A DNA stretch of 64,000 bases from Glycine soja (GCF_004193775.1 NC_041002.1:11692485-11756484); one strand, 5' to 3'; numbered from the stretch's first letter, positions 45,125 to 58,608 are shown. The notes: generated by a model not told the origin, from the sequence alone. Numbers and translations: made by a program.

Positions 45125-48100
45125 CAGAATTTAATATTTAATCTTTAATTCTTATTCTTTATTTTTTATTGTTTACGCTAAAGCAAATCCCATATATATA
45201 ATATGCGTACGTGAAATCGTTCATTTGTGTTTAGTTTAGTCTAGTAATCCCCTTGGGATCCGTCGCCAATGATCCATGCCCATGATGATTTTGCTTATTG
45301 AGAAATGAGAATGCATAAGTTAATTAATTCGGGAGAGCAAATCCTCTACAGTAGAATGGTGCAGTATTTGGTAAAATAACAAAAATATTAGTCAATATAA
45401 GACTTGTGCAATAGAACTATAACTAACCACAGTATATCTATTTTAATTTTATATATATCCACATTTATTCCATCTCATTTTTCTTACATAACATTATTAT
45501 TGGTCAGTGACCTTTTGACATTAATATACACCTGATTTGTCACCTGATAGTGTTGACGCGTTGGCCAAAGTGGTTCACAAAATAGTTTTTCCTTTATTAT
45601 TTGGGATCATTGCCTTCCTGTTATAAGGCGTGTACTGATTTCGGATTCGGATGCCATAACTAGTCTTTTCGTGTTGTTCTATTTCTAAAGCATAGAAAAA
45701 TACACTAATTTTATTTTTATGAAATTTACACATCACTTACAAATTTTATTCTTTTATTATTTATATGTACGTACATTGAACGATCTTTTTCAATATTATT
45801 TTCAAATAGAGTATATTATTTATTATCTGTGCTAAATAAGAACTCGAGATGAATAGCACCTCAACGATGAGATTCTTTCTTGTTTTTTGTTCGGTTTCCA
45901 AAAGGTAAACTGGAAAAGAGAAAAAAATAAAAATAAACGAAATGAAATAATTATGAGTTAATAGTGTATCATTCTATTATTTGGGATGAATTACAATTTT
46001 ATAATTATTTTTGTGATGATGAAATATTTTTTAAGATGACCCATGAACATAGATAAGAGGTATCAAATCATGTTAAATTTTTATGTTTGTTATTATTTTT
46101 TTATGGTGTAATATTTATTGTATTATCACGATTATTTTTTAGTGTGAATAATTTTATTTGTTGAAGTGTTAATTTTTCTACAATTGTAAAGACAAGGCAG
46201 CATATAGACTTATAAAAGAACAAACAAACAGCACTATGCATTTGACAAGGAACGTAAGAAGATTTGGAGATTATTAAATATTAAAACCCAATTAAATAAA
46301 CAAATGGGTTTCTTATGAAACCTGGGTCGGACTCTTAGGTGTTCAAGAAAATTAGTATTACAGGGGAAGAAAATGATGATGACTGAGTCATGTGGAGATG
46401 GAGCTTATCCTAATCGATCCAATCACAACAAATTTCGATGACCTCAGCCAAGAATTTGAAAAGAGAAAAATTAAAAAAGGAGAAAAAGATGGGTTGCTAT
46501 AGTGGGGGATAAAGTGGAGACAACTAACATATTGTACAGGTTATGGTACCAAATAAATATAGGCCTATTAGGTCATGATTGATGTGTATGTAAAGCTAAA
46601 AGAAGACCTTCAAATATGTATGTATGATGGAAATTTCAGTGAAATGGTATGGGATTGTGACAAGTGGCCTGAGGAATTTTCTTTTAACTAATTTGTTTAT
46701 TCACTCTTTCATTGTTTGTTTTAAAAAATATATTTAAATTTTCGTTTTAACATATTACAATTGGTGGTGTTAAGAGTCAATTCATGCGTGTGATCACCTT
46801 TACCAAATAATCAAAAGAAAATTATTCACATTTATCGAATTATATACCCTAAAAATATTATATGTTAAATTTGATACTTCGATTTTACTGTTACGATGTC
46901 AAATTTTACATTTAGTTAACTATGAGACATTAGTTGATTTTAATTTGATTTTTTTAAATAAGATTTTGAATTTGAGAATTATAAATAAAAAATATCAATA
47001 AAACTAATAATATTCTGTACCAATATCACAGCGACAAAAACATATTACAATTAATTTTTTAAATTTAGTTTATTTATTTATTTTATAATGATGGTAATGA
47101 GTATTGAATCTAAATTCTCGTCCATTCAACTCAATTCCTCTGGTCTTGAAGATTTAAGTTAGCATTTTTATTAGGATCTTATTTTCTAATATTGTATGTT
47201 ATTATCTTGCATTTTAAAACTTTCGTATGCCACCTCTTTTGTTACAATAATGTGTTTTAATTATAAATAAAATTTAGGTAACATTTATTTCAAATAATCT
47301 TATTGGATTTTCAGAAATATATTTTTCATGTTTGTTAGAAGGTAATAATTTTTTTTTCTCAAGCATGTTTTATTTACAGGAAAATGAGATTCTCATGCTC
47401 ATTTTATGTTATATTGATTTAATTTCAATGAAAGAGGATGAGAATGTGAATTCTTGTGTGGTGGAAATATGATTTATTGTGTACAAAATACTATTATATC
47501 CTTGCTGCTAATATGCATTATCCACTATTTCTCTACTTTCCTATCATTCCCGACATATTTTCATTGTGTAAATACATCTTTCTCTATGATTCTTCTCCAT
47601 TTGTTTCCTATCCTTTAGGTGAAAATTAAAGCATCTTCAATTGTGTTTAAAGTTTGAATTTAATTTCACATACGTATGTTTGAATGATATGCATGACGTT
47701 GGCCTCATGTAGGATCAATCATGCTGCTTGGTTGTTGATATAAAATATAATAATTTTCTTAATTCTAAAAGGATATTTTAGTAATATAACATATTTCTAG
47801 GAAAAATTCATGTGAACCAAACATATATTTTAAATATTCAGTGAATTATAAAAATGATTCTCAACAAATACATTTTTCTTGAAATATCTAAGAATGTAAT
47901 TCTCATCTAATATTCCTCAAAATAACATTTCTGAGAAGCTAACAAGATTTTATGAAACAAACGTTCTTTAGGATTAAATATATTTTTAGTCTAAGTAAAA
48001 TGAGCAAATTTCGATTATAGTCCTTGTAAAAAAAATCCTTTCATCTTCATCCCTAAAAACATATGAAAATCATTGTTTTAGTTTGTATTGTCATCTAACG

Positions 48101-48654
48101 CTCTTAACTGTTTATATATTTAATAGAAATTGAGTATCTTAGACAACACCTGTCAAGGGGCATTTGTTTCCCGTATCATGTTACATTTCTTGGAATATTA
48201 TAACTAAGAATGCTATTTGTAAGTATATTTTAGTGGTTCATTACATTTTAATATTTTCTAAAATTGAAAACAGTTTAAATAAAAATAAGTAAAAATAACA
48301 GTTACAAATGTGATAGAAAATAAATACCTACATTTTCCTAAGGATATCCTTTTCCCACCATATTTCCAAATATAAAAGAGAATTCGACATGATGTGAAAT
48401 AAATGCCCTCTAGACTCGAGTTGCTATTATAATATGATAGCCTGTGACATGTTTTTTTTTCTTCCTTCTAGACTACCTTAAAATTAACATTATTAAAAAG
48501 TAGTAATTTCAGATTTTGGAAAGAGATAATTTTTTACATGAATCAAAATCCATATTTTGTCACTTTATAAAGTCTAGAACAATTATATCATATTTTAGAA
48601 AAATAAAAATAAAAAGATCTAATTTAACATTTACTTATTATACAATAATTAAAA

Positions 48655-48708
<54 letters not shown>

Positions 48709-49440
48709 CCCTAAAATTTACCATTTCATGAAGAATTGCAAATTCTCAATTATCATAAGAAAATCCAATGATTACATAAATAAATATTCACGTTAATCAC
48801 AAAAGTTGTTTATTATGTATAAGTCATGTGTCACTCTTCATCAATCATATTAAATTCATTATTGAAGTAGACATACGTGTACGTACGGATAAATACCATT
48901 TTTTTACTTGACAAAAATTAGTTCGAATGAATATATTTTTCATCACCTACTTAACTTACTAATATAATAATAACAATTAAATTATTACAATAATTTGATA
49001 TTCTGTTTTTTTTTTTACAGTAACTTATTATTCTGCTTTTATATAAATAACAAAATAATATTCACATGCACAATATGCCGTAGAACTACTTGCATGAGAA
49101 CTTAATTTTAACTTATTGCAAATGATACTTAATTCTATGGAGAGGGCACGAACATTTCAAAAAGAGTAAGAAAAAACAGGGGTAAATGTTTTGATAAACA
49201 TATAGTAACTAAACAATATATGTAACTAAGAAATTAAGCTTTTTTTTAGAGGAATAAACAAATTAAGCTAATGGCAATAATCTACAGATATTACGTATTA
49301 GTTTATTACTGACATTGATAGAAGCTTAACCTGTAATCATGCTATCTAAGGCCTTGTTCGGGATAATGGCAAGTTTGTAGTTTTCAGTTTTTAAATATAA
49401 GTTTCTCGCCCTATTCTTGTCATTATTCCCGCTGTCACCA
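45125..49440. other. AT-rich non-coding DNA
   Basis: No gene is supported over 4.3 kb. At about 47970-48130 there is one arm of what I take to be a common legume MITE (ggattaaatatatttttagtc...tcctttcatcttcatcccta). A long (AT)n microsatellite is listed separately. Confidence 0.5.
48657..48707. repeat. (AT)n microsatellite, about 51 bp
   Basis: A perfect alternating AT tract. It is likely polymorphic. Confidence 0.95.
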
Positions 49441-50735
49441 TCACACCGCTATTGCCGTCTCCACCGCCACTATTCCACCACAATCACTACCCCTATTCCA
49501 CCATTACCACATCCCGTTGTTGCCACCGTCACCATTATCACCACCACTGTCACTATCACTATTTCGTAGTTTATATCATCGTTGTTGCTGTTACTATCAC
49601 TATTCCACCCCACCAATGTTGTCGTCGTCGTCACCATCATTCTTTCGCCTTCATTGTTATTGTCGTCGTCATTGTCATTATTTCATCCCATTACTATCAA
49701 TAATTTTAAAAATTGAACCGCTGATTGTCCCGGTCAAGGCATTGGATCAATGGTTGAACCAGTGAGATACTAATTGACTTGCATGACCTTATCTTTATTA
49801 TATAAAATTAAAATTTTATGTCCAACCTTAATTGATGCGCATGACCCAACGTGTTTCCTCCCGTGGGCATGACCCAGTCTGATCAATGGGTCATCAGTTT
49901 AATTGCAAACCCGATCCTGCCTACTAGGTTGCACCAGGTTCAATGGATGGTTGTTGATCTGATAGGCAACTTGACCTCGTCAACCCTCCATGTTGGGCTT
50001 GAATCGATTTAATCAGTCGGGTCGATTCGGATTTTAAAACACCTATACATCACTATTTCATTGTTACTACCATCACCATTCCATTACTACTACCATCACC
50101 ATTACCATTTCACCACCATCATCGTTGTCACTATTCTATTGTCATTGTCATCATTGTTGTCGATATTTCTTTCCACCACCATCAATAATTTTTAAAATTG
50201 AACTGATGATTGACTTTGTCAAGGCACTAGGTCAATGGTCAAACCAGTTGGACACTAATTAACTCACATGACCTAGTCTTTATTATATAAAATTAAAACT
50301 TTATATCCAACCTTAATTGACCCGCATGATCCAACGTGTTTCCTTCCTTGGACGAGATCCAGTTCGGTCAATGGGTCATTGGTTTAACTACAAACCTGGT
50401 CTCACCGTACTAGGTTACACCAGGTTCAATGCATGGTCGATCTGATAGGCAACTTGACCCAGTCAGACCTTCGGGTTGGGCTTGAATCGATTCGATCAGC
50501 CAGGTTAATTCGGATTTTAAAACACCTATACATCACCATTCCATTGCTACTACCATCACTATCACCATTACCATTCCACTACCATCTTCGCTGCCACTAT
50601 TCCACCCCCATATCACCATCGTCACCGCCACGGGCTCCACCACTATTGCCACCACCATCATTGTGGTCACTCTCAACATGTTACATTTGCCACCACCATT
50701 ATTTCATAGTAGAACGAAATAAGATAAAATGATTG
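49440..50735. repeat. Low-complexity CCA/TCA DNA with a duplicated block
   Basis: Imperfect caccaccatca/ccattaccac runs occupy 49440-49690, 50050-50175 and 50540-50710. Between them lies a block of about 353 bp present twice, at 49699-50053 and 50184-50536 (offset about 484). Both copies run from aataattttt-aaaattgaac through tccaaccttaattga and gataggcaacttgacc to aaaacacctatacatcac. Long open frames over the CCA runs are composition artefacts. Confidence 0.8.
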
Positions 50736-50999
50736 ACTTATTTTATTTATCTTCAATTTGTAACATCTTTTTAAAAATTAAATAAAAAAATAAATCAAAA
50801 CTCAAAATTGAAAACTAAAATTGATTTTACACGTACCCCAACGGGGCTTAACATATTAATAGAGGTTATTCATTTGATTGAAAAATTGTACCCGCACACA
50901 TACACAATTTTGTTCACATAAAATCTGAAAATTAAAATTACCAAAAAATATCAAATACTTTTGTTGGCTCACCTTCCATGGTGGCCTCCCAATTACCAC

Positions 51000-51923
51000 T
51001 TTCGTGTCTTTAGACACATATCGTTTGTTTCATTGTGTGACAAGTGTTCGCAGCAGGAGACAATTCTTCATCTTCTTCGCAACTGCCACCATTCAAGGAT
51101 AGCGTGGAAAGCTCTTCAATTGGATTCCTAACCAGACTTCTACCTTGTCAACTGTGTTGATTGGTTCGTGACCAACATCAACTCCTCCAGAGGTACTATG
51201 TTTGTTGCCACATATTGGATTCTCTAGAAGAGCAGGAACTCCCTCATTTTTCAGAACACTCAATGGACATTATGGAGCACCATCAACAAGGCGCAGATTC
51301 TTTGCTCGGACATCTGCAACACGTTTCATCAGTCATCTAAATTGGCTTCTGTTAGACAAGTCACATGTCACCTTCCCCATTTGTGAAGTTGAACGTAGAT
51401 GGTTCAAGTCTTGGCAACCCAGGTGCATCAGAATTTGGAGGCATTCTCAGGGACCACGAAGGTCAATGGATTTATGCTTTCTCAGGATCTTGAGTCACCA
51501 CCAGCCTAAAGGCGGAGCTGTTTGTTATTCTCCACGGTCTTAGGAAAGCTTGGAACGATGGGTTCAGATTTGTTCAATGTGAATCGGATTCCCAATTAGC
51601 TTTAAATTTGATTCTTCATAATGGCAATGCTTCGCATCCATACAATGCTCTGATATCTCTCATCCGCAACTGCATTAACCAACCTTGGAATGTGACTTTC
51701 ATGCACACTTTGAGAGAGGGAAATGCATGCGCGGACTGGTTAGCAAAACATGGAGCTACCCATGAAGACAATCTCACCATTTGGCACGCTTGTTCTCCTC
51801 AGCTTGACACCCTTGTTTTAGCTGATAGGATAGGAGTGGTTCACTTCAAGACTTAGCTCCTGATCTTTTGCTCTTTATTTGGTTTCTGTTTCTGTCTTTT
51901 AATTTCAGATGTATAAAAAAAAA
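51000..51923 (+). mobile_element. LINE 3' end, 5'-truncated
   Basis: Plus-strand remnant: a zf-RVT-like part (CDKCSQQETILHLLRNC, about 51040-51095), a divergent linker, an RNase H domain (51386-51856) and a short A tract (gtataaaaaaaaag, about 51910-51922). It belongs to the plant LINE group with a C-terminal RNase H, unlike the LINE at 20.1-23.9 kb. Left boundary and target duplication were not resolved. Confidence 0.65.
51386..51856 (+). pseudogene. RNase H domain of a plant LINE (RVT_3 type)
   Basis: The frame reads KLNVDGSSLGNPGASEFGGI at its start, with the first catalytic Asp in NVDGS. LRDHEGQWIYAFSG and a TGA stop at 51491 follow, then SLKAELFVILHGLRKAW with the catalytic Glu, QCESDSQLALNLIL with the second Asp, and REGNACADWLAKHGA with the last Asp. 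It ends at 51856. All four acidic positions remain, so apart from the single stop it is well preserved. Confidence 0.85.
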
Positions 51924-52661
51924 GCCCGCTTGAAGCATATGCATTCTGAGCACAAATATGAGTTGCTAAATTCGCATAACTTTTTTTCTATTGAAGCACA
52001 TGAAAAGTTCATTATTTATATAAGTAATGTTGCTTAACCAAATTTATTCAATAATAGAAAATATATATTTTAAGCAAGACTCACAGAAATAAGTTAAATA
52101 CTCATTTTAGTAAATTTAATATTAAAATGAATTTTTGTGCAAAGTTCTTTAATATATATGATTTTGTATAAGACTCATAAACTTAAGATAAGTAACTCAT
52201 TTGAACAACATGCATTGTAGATGTTCTAAGCTATAAATATTTAAATAGGAGTTTGTTAATATATCATTTTTTCTCTTTTTTGAGAAAGAAATAGAATTAA
52301 TAACTATGTGTTGACAATGTAAAAAATTTTAAACTATAAATCAATTAAAAATACTAAAAATTAATAAAATTATTATATATTATGAATTATGATTGAATAA
52401 CAATATAAAATTATATTACATTATCAACAAACATTAAAAAAATATATATGTTAATTGGTGAAAAAGTATATCAATTTAATTTAATTTATAAACTTATTTA
52501 TTTTTTTTTATAAATAACTTATTAAAAATATTTAAAATTAATTAACATTGTCCAGCTTAATTTAGAATTATTTTAATAAATTAAACTTATATTTTTAAAT
52601 TATTTTAAGAATAAATAGTACAAATATATTGAGAAATTCAATTTAAATAACATTATATGTT
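51924..52661. other. AT-rich non-coding DNA
   Basis: No gene or repeat boundary is visible before the Tat-type LTR. Confidence 0.5.
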
Positions 52662-53731
52662 TGATATAGCACGAGTATCCGATTAGACTGATTATTCGAT
52701 AATACGCTTCATTATGCCTTTAAAAACTTGAAGCATAGAACATGATTCTTCTAAATACTCGAGTACTTGGCCTAGTTGAATGCCCAAGTACTTTCCTTAC
52801 CTTAACAGCAAAGGTAAACCTTATAGAAGTACTCGGGAACTTGGCCTAGCCAAATACCCAAGTACTTCTCTCACCTCAACACCATAGGTGATCCTTACAG
52901 AAGTACTCGAGTACTTGGCCTAGTCGAGTACTTGAACACTTCCCTCGACGTAACACCATAGGTGCTCCCTATAGAAGTGCTTGGGTACTTGACCTAACCG
53001 AATATCTAAACATTTCCCTTACCTTAACACCATAGAGGCTCCCTATAGAAGTACTCAGGTACCCGACTAGCTGAATACCTGAGTACTTCCCTCACCTTGA
53101 CACCATAAGTGATCCTTATAGAAGTACTTAGGTACTCGGCCTAGCCAAATACCTGAACACTTCCCTCACCTGACACCAAAGGTAATCCTTATAGAAGTAC
53201 TCGGGTACCCAACTTGGCCAAATACTTGAATACTTCCCTCACCTAGATATCAAAGGTAATCCCTCTAGAAGCACTCATGTATTTGACCTGGTCGAATACC
53301 TAAATACTTCCCTTACCTTGACATCAAAGGTAACCCCTATAAAAGTACATGGATACTCGATCAAGCTGGATACCTGAGCACTCTTACATTATCATCAAAG
53401 ATTGTCTTGATAACCACCATTAGAGGTTGTCTTAGCCTTTTAATGATGATTAAAGGAATATTACCTAATTAGGTAATAATGTACAAGCTCCCATGGATCC
53501 AAGGCCCATTAAGGCATGTGTAAATAGCTAATGGAATATCGTGGTAATACATTGTTCATTCTCATTTAGTACTTGCATGATTGCTCTTGACCGAGACCTT
53601 ACTTAAGTGTTAGTGTTCCTTTTGTAAGTACCACACCCCACAGACTATCGAGTACTATATTGTGGAAGAAGTAGATCTTCAAGAAGAAGACATAAGGAAG
53701 AGAATTACCTGTTTACCCCTATGCAGGTACA
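52662..53731 (+). repeat. 5' LTR of the Tat element, left boundary tentative
   Basis: It ends ...atgcaggtaca directly before the primer-site-like ttttggtgcccactatgggg. It likely begins at TGATATAGCACGAG (52662). About 60 percent of it is the 74-bp minisatellite. The start is a guess until the 3' LTR can be compared. Confidence 0.55.
52745..53400. repeat. 74-bp minisatellite, about 8-9 copies
   Basis: The landmark agaagta[c/t]t recurs at about 52824, 52899, 52973, 53047, 53120, 53193, 53268 and 53342, a spacing of 73-75 bp. Each unit contains cttggcctag..gaata, cttccctcacct and acaccataggtgatcc variants. Confidence 0.93.
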
Positions 53732-53745
53732 TTTTGGTGCCCACT

Positions 53746-54950
53746 ATGGGGCCCAAGAAAACTATCATGTACCCCAAGAAGAGCATGGTTGCTACCAAGT
53801 CAATGGTGGAAGCCATTTGAGTACTCCGCGAAGAGATAGTGAACATGTAATGAAAACATGTCGAGGACATAGTGGCGTTGCAGCAAGATAACAACAACTT
53901 AAGGGTGCAAAATCAGCTCCCACACCCTTCTCAACTTGAAGTTTGACGATTATTTCAAATAGAAGTATCCAGCATACCGCAAGCCAGCCACATGGGAGGA
54001 ACTGCTTGTCCATCACACACTAAAAGCATCTCTCTTGCTGCCAGCCTTCGGAATCCCTTCCTGGCTGATATTATAGATACACTGCTACCCCCCACTTGGA
54101 AGGGGGTGACGTTGGACAAGTATGATGTCACTACTAATCTAGATGAGCACATCGACAACAATGTTGTGCAAGAAGGGCTCTTCATAATGGATGACATCGT
54201 CTTATGCAAGGTGTTCCTGACTCTGCTCAAAGGGCAGGCATTGAGTTGGTTCACTCAGGTCCCACCAAATTCTATAGATTATTTCGAAACTCTCACTATG
54301 AAGTTCAAAATTCAATTTGCAACTAGTCAGCTTCATATTTGACGATAGCTTTGGTCAGCGTACGATAAGAAAAGAAGGAAACATTGCAATCATTCACGGA
54401 AAGGTTTGGGAAGGTCGCATTAGACATTTGAAACCTTAGCCTTGTCGTGGCCATGCACCATTTGGTCACAACATTATGATCAAGTCCTTTTGTCAATAGT
54501 TTATGCAAAAACCCAACAACCAACCTGGATAATCTTCGTTTTCAAGCAACCAAATATATGCAACTAGATGAGCTCACTGAATACAACCAACAGTTAAGAG
54601 ATGAAGCGTCTAGCCTAAAGAAGAAATCAGAGAGAGATGTTCAAAAAGAAAAAAAGTGTCCTACACGAAGCTCGTGGACCTCGACACAATTACTACACTC
54701 CCTTTAATACTAGTAGGGCGAGGATCCTTGAGCAAGCCCTCTCTCTAAGGTTATGGTAATGCCAAAACGTGCTAACACACCACTGAGAGTTGACCCCTCA
54801 AAGCACTGTCAATACCACAGAAACCTAGGCCACTCAACTAAAGAATGCACAACACTTAAAGACAAGATCAAAGAACTCATCAATAAGGGTTTCTTTAAAG
54901 ACTTTGTTTACAAACAACAATCTTCTCAACATAAAAGCTCCAAGTATTGA
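53746..54950 (+). pseudogene. Tat-type gag
   Basis: An ATG at 53746 opens MGPKKTIMYPKKS but meets a TGA near 53818. The retrotransposon gag domain follows at about 54000-54345: RNPFLADIIDTLLPPTWKG, LDKYDVTTNLDEH, LKGQALSWFTQVPPNSIDYF and FKIQFATSQLH. Helical regions continue out of frame (SFTERFGKVAL, ATKYMQLDELTEY). A zinc-knuckle-like CQYHRNLGHSTKEC with LKDKIKELINKGF lies at about 54795-54900. Several frameshifts break the reading frame. This is the virus-like-particle structural protein of the element. Confidence 0.85.
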
Positions 54951-55139
54951 GACCATGACAAAGGTCATGACACAGACCAAGATAGGACGAGAAGAGAAGA
55001 TCGACCAAGAAGTCGCTCTAGAGAGAGAAGAAAACACCGATCAACCAAGAAGAGTGATAAACACCATCGCCAAAGGCTTGCAAGTGAAGGATGTACCTCT
55101 TCGACAAGGAAGAAGCACTTGGGCAATGTTTGATTCATG

Positions 55140-55716
55140 AATATGGTGGCAGTTTGAAACAAAGTTGATATGCTAGATATAACATTCATAAGTGCAGATT
55201 TTAAAGGTTTAGATCCCAAACAAGATAATCCCATGGTGATTTCCATTGAGTTAGACAATTTTTTAGTATGAAAGACGCTCATAGATCTTGGGAACTTGAC
55301 CAACATCTTGTTTTGGAATACCTTCAAGCAATTAGACATACCTGAGTCAGCGCTACAACGTTATGATGAATCACTTTTTGGGTTCGCTTGTGAAAGGTAG
55401 GAACAATGGGATGCATAGAGTTATGAATAACGTTTGGTACTAGGAAGTACGGGTACAAAGATATCATGATACATTATGTGGTAGTTGATGTTAGTACTTC
55501 CTGCAATATATTACATGGTTGGACGTCACTCAATGCCCTTGGGACTATAGTATTTACCCGACATCTTGCAATGAAATTCCCATCAGAGCAGGGGTCGATG
55601 ATAACCATTCATGCTAACCAAAAGGTCACTCGCGAATGCTACATGGCTAGTCTAAAGCTCATTCCCATCCTTGAATCCCAAGTAGTCAACATGGTAACTA
55701 TGGCCAACATGGACGA
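55140..55716 (+). pseudogene. Tat-type aspartic protease region
   Basis: The sequence shows ITFISADFKGLDPKQDNPMV and then LIDLGNLTNILFWNTFKQL, where relatives have a DxGSS-type active site; the Asp remains but the following residues have changed. It continues to YVVVDVSTSCNILHGWTSLN (55480-55535) and LAMKFPSEQGSMITIHANQK, a hallmark of the gag-pol junction in this lineage. The frame is interrupted at 55717 by the TG...CA insertion. Confidence 0.8.
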
Positions 55717-58608
55717 TGTAACATCCTAAAGAATGTTACCATTCACCTTCTTATAGTACTAAATTTTGTAAACTTAAAACATAAGAGTATCAAAGTTAAT
55801 TATGCATAAACTAAAAACTGAAACATGCATAACTTAAATTTTTTTGAAACAAAGCTCTTGGCGCTTATGTGCCTTACAAAACAGAACCAAGGTACATGCA
55901 AGATGAACCAAGTTCCCATACATTGGAGTTACAAAACTACCTTAATCTTCCTCTAAGAAAATAGCTCCAAGCTCCAAGCTTCTCCCATGAGGTATCCATC
56001 TACTAACCTGAAAACTAAAAGGGACTAGAGATAATGTCTCATTGAGTGCTCAAAGGACTCTATGTTGACTCTCCATTCTAGAGATCCTTTTCTCAACTCT
56101 CATGACTTCTCTTTTTCTTTTCTTAAGCACTCAATCTCACAACTATTATCCCATCAATCATTATGATATCATTCTCATTGGACCATACCTTAAACTTCTC
56201 TTGGGCACCTGGAGTTAATCAACCTTGGCTAACTCTAAGGCCAATAGTGTCCTATGGAAAATATGCACAACATCTTTATTTTTCTAACTATCCAATTAGG
56301 GCTCACATCACTTCTCTATTAAACATATTTCTTTTCTACAAGTCAATTGCATAGTAACCTGAAGTTAGATCTACCATTCACATAACATTAGCAAATTCTA
56401 ATCAATGAAAAAAGGAAATAAAGCTAGGTTTTATGTACTTAAAAAAACAAGGCATCTAATAACCAACAATTTATAACCTAACTCATTTCATAAAAAGTTA
56501 TCTTATACATGCACATCAATATATACCAGTAGACCATAACATCACCATGCAAATTCAAACAACAACTATCAAAAGTTCTCATAATCATACAATCATAAGA
56601 ATTCATCATAACATCTTACTTAAACAACATCATCAACAACTAACATACTCTTATAAACATAATCACATATATAATAATCGATCCTCACAATTTCTCATTA
56701 GACTCAATCACCACAATTGTCACACGCCAACAACCAACTAGGTCACAGGCATCACAATTGACATACACTAGCAGCCAACTAGGCCACCTCAACTCAAACA
56801 TCAACATTGACTCTACTCCCCAGAGTTTCAACTCAATATGAGTGATCCCTCCTAAGCCTCATCCCCTAACATAGTCGCACCCTTTGACCATTCAAGGAGT
56901 CTCTTGGGCTGACCTTATGGAGGACGTGTGGTTTTATAAAAGAAATAAACATTTTTCACCCACTAGTTTATTCTATAGGTACATTCTCATTAGCCACCAC
57001 AAAAACCTCAAACACTAGGTTGAGAGCCCACCTAGCACCCTCAACTCACGTGGCTACTCATATGTTTGTGGATCCATCGTCTACCAACGAGAAAAGTACA
57101 TTTCTATGCACTCACCATGTACTAGCGGCAACAACAATACCTTTTTGTACATCAACTGTGCACCCACCGTGTACTAGTGACAACAACAATACCTTTTTGT
57201 GTATCAACTGTGCACCCACCGTGTACCAATGACAACAACAATACATTCCTATGCACACACTGTGTACCAACAACAACATCAACCGCAAGAACAACCCATT
57301 CCTCATATACAAAAAGTGTCAACTAAACCTCTTGGGAAGTAGTTTCCATCACTTCGACATACCATTCAAAGTCAAAATGTAGGGGCAGTACATGGGAAGA
57401 CACCCCACTAGTCAAGACCCTCAGTCACTTTAGTGGGATGAAGTCGTAGCATGGAACTCACCCTCCAAAGTATACCATTTTCAGCAACTAAAAATCATCC
57501 CAAAGGCTATAGCAACTCTTTCCACACATAGAAAAGGTTCTCATAAAAGATATCAATCATCATCAACATTTTATCAATAGTTCATTTTAATTTCTCAAAA
57601 CATCACAATCTTCCTAATATTTCATTCGACAAATAACAAATATGCTTCTTCACATACATATAAATACCTTAGCTTAACATAATCATTTTATAATTAAACA
57701 TGCTACATTTGTATAAATATTTTAAAATCATATAAATCATCAAAAAGAAAAATATTTCAAGTGAATCTCATAATAACCAAATTCTAGCCCAATTAGGACT
57801 CCCTTGAAGCTAAATCACCCATTTCGTCACATTTTGGCCCACAATGTCACTCGGCCGAAACACCTCTATCACTTTTCTAGCGAAGCCAAACAAACTCTAG
57901 CATGGGTAAAACCCCCCAGAGTTAAAAGTCAATTTTGTCACAGTTTGGTCTAATTGAAACAAACTTTGGTTGGTTGGAACCCTTTAAAGCTGAAAGCTCC
58001 ATACTGTCACACTTTGACCCAACCAAAACAAACTTTAGCTGGCCAAAACAAAAGGAAGTTGTGAATTTGCAAGTTCCATGACCATCAATGGCTTTCTAAT
58101 CAAACCCAAGCATATCTAAACACTCCTAAACACTTTTATTATCTTTCTAATTGATTAATCTACTCAATTAACTCCTCCATCAAACTAAATCATGAAAAAT
58201 TCCCTAACCTCTTAACTTAGGGTTCAAAGGGGAAAATGGGAAAAATAAGCAAGACAAATGGGTAGGAAGGACAAGGGGAAGCACTCACCTCAGGGTATTT
58301 ATGGAATCAACCTTTAGGCTTTAGAACCTCCAGATCTCATCTCTTCTTCTTCTCTTATTCCTTCTCTCTACCTTTCTCTTTCTTTAATTCTTTCTAACTC
58401 TCCCTTCCTTCCTCTACTCAAGGTATGTGTGTGTGTGGCCTTGACTCTATATTTGGATCTTGTTATCCTATTTTCATCAAATCCTAATATTGGGAAATTA
58501 TCATTAATAATGCTTAAGGGTCTCTTTTAACCATTAAATATAAAAACTATTCTGTAAAAATGTCTTTGTATCATAAAGTACTAATTTCCATAAATTAGGG
58601 ATGTTACA
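55717..58608. mobile_element. 2.9-kb TG...CA insertion in the Tat pol (solo LTR or LTR-like unit)
   Basis: The unit begins TGTAACATCC and ends GGATGTTACA, a perfect 10-bp terminal inverted repeat. It is flanked by 5-bp gacga (55712-55716) and aatga (58609-58613), an aged 5-bp duplication with two transitions. Removing it restores the continuity of the surrounding frame. No coding domain is visible inside. It carries a 52-bp minisatellite (57085-57270). A solo LTR of a large retrotransposon in minus orientation is the simplest reading; a non-autonomous LTR element is the alternative. Confidence 0.7.
57085..57285. repeat. 52-bp minisatellite, about 3 copies
   Basis: The landmark caacaacaatac recurs at 57129, 57181 and 57233 with the phrase tgtgcacccaccgtgtac between copies. 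A partial copy follows. Confidence 0.9.

Larger units (their letters stand above)
34800..45125 (-). mobile_element. Ty1/copia retrotransposon, apparently split by about 6 kb and internally deleted
   Basis: Minus-strand order, right to left: a primer site at 45111-45124; gag zinc knuckle at about 43690-43770; integrase C-terminus to RNase H at 43560-41677; 3' untranslated DNA to about 41460; then, after about 6 kb of unrelated DNA, the 3' tail, polypurine tract and LTR at about 35460-34800. Joining the two sides is inference. It rests on the missing polypurine tract and LTR on the pol side and the missing pol on the LTR side, and on my memory that these phrases occur together in soybean copia copies. 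The DNA beyond the primer site (45125 onward) does not match the left LTR, so the right LTR may be lost. Confidence 0.6.

Noticed and set aside
34800..45700. A matched pair of copia LTRs at 34.8-35.27 kb and from 45125 rightward
   Set aside because: The sequence right of the primer site does not resemble the left LTR by eye, so I did not call a right LTR.
48516..48731. Open frame with a Tyr-Ile repeat
   Set aside because: Its main part is the (AT)n microsatellite.
49452..49765. Two overlapping His/Pro/Ser-rich open frames
   Set aside because: They are products of CCA/TCA low-complexity DNA with no domain or gene context.
52745..53400. CRISPR-like array of regularly spaced repeats
   Set aside because: The whole 74-bp unit is repeated with no unique spacers, and the context is a plant LTR.
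57020..57312. Short open frames on both strands with a repeated VHPPCTS-type phrase
   Set aside because: They follow the 52-bp minisatellite inside the TG...CA insertion.
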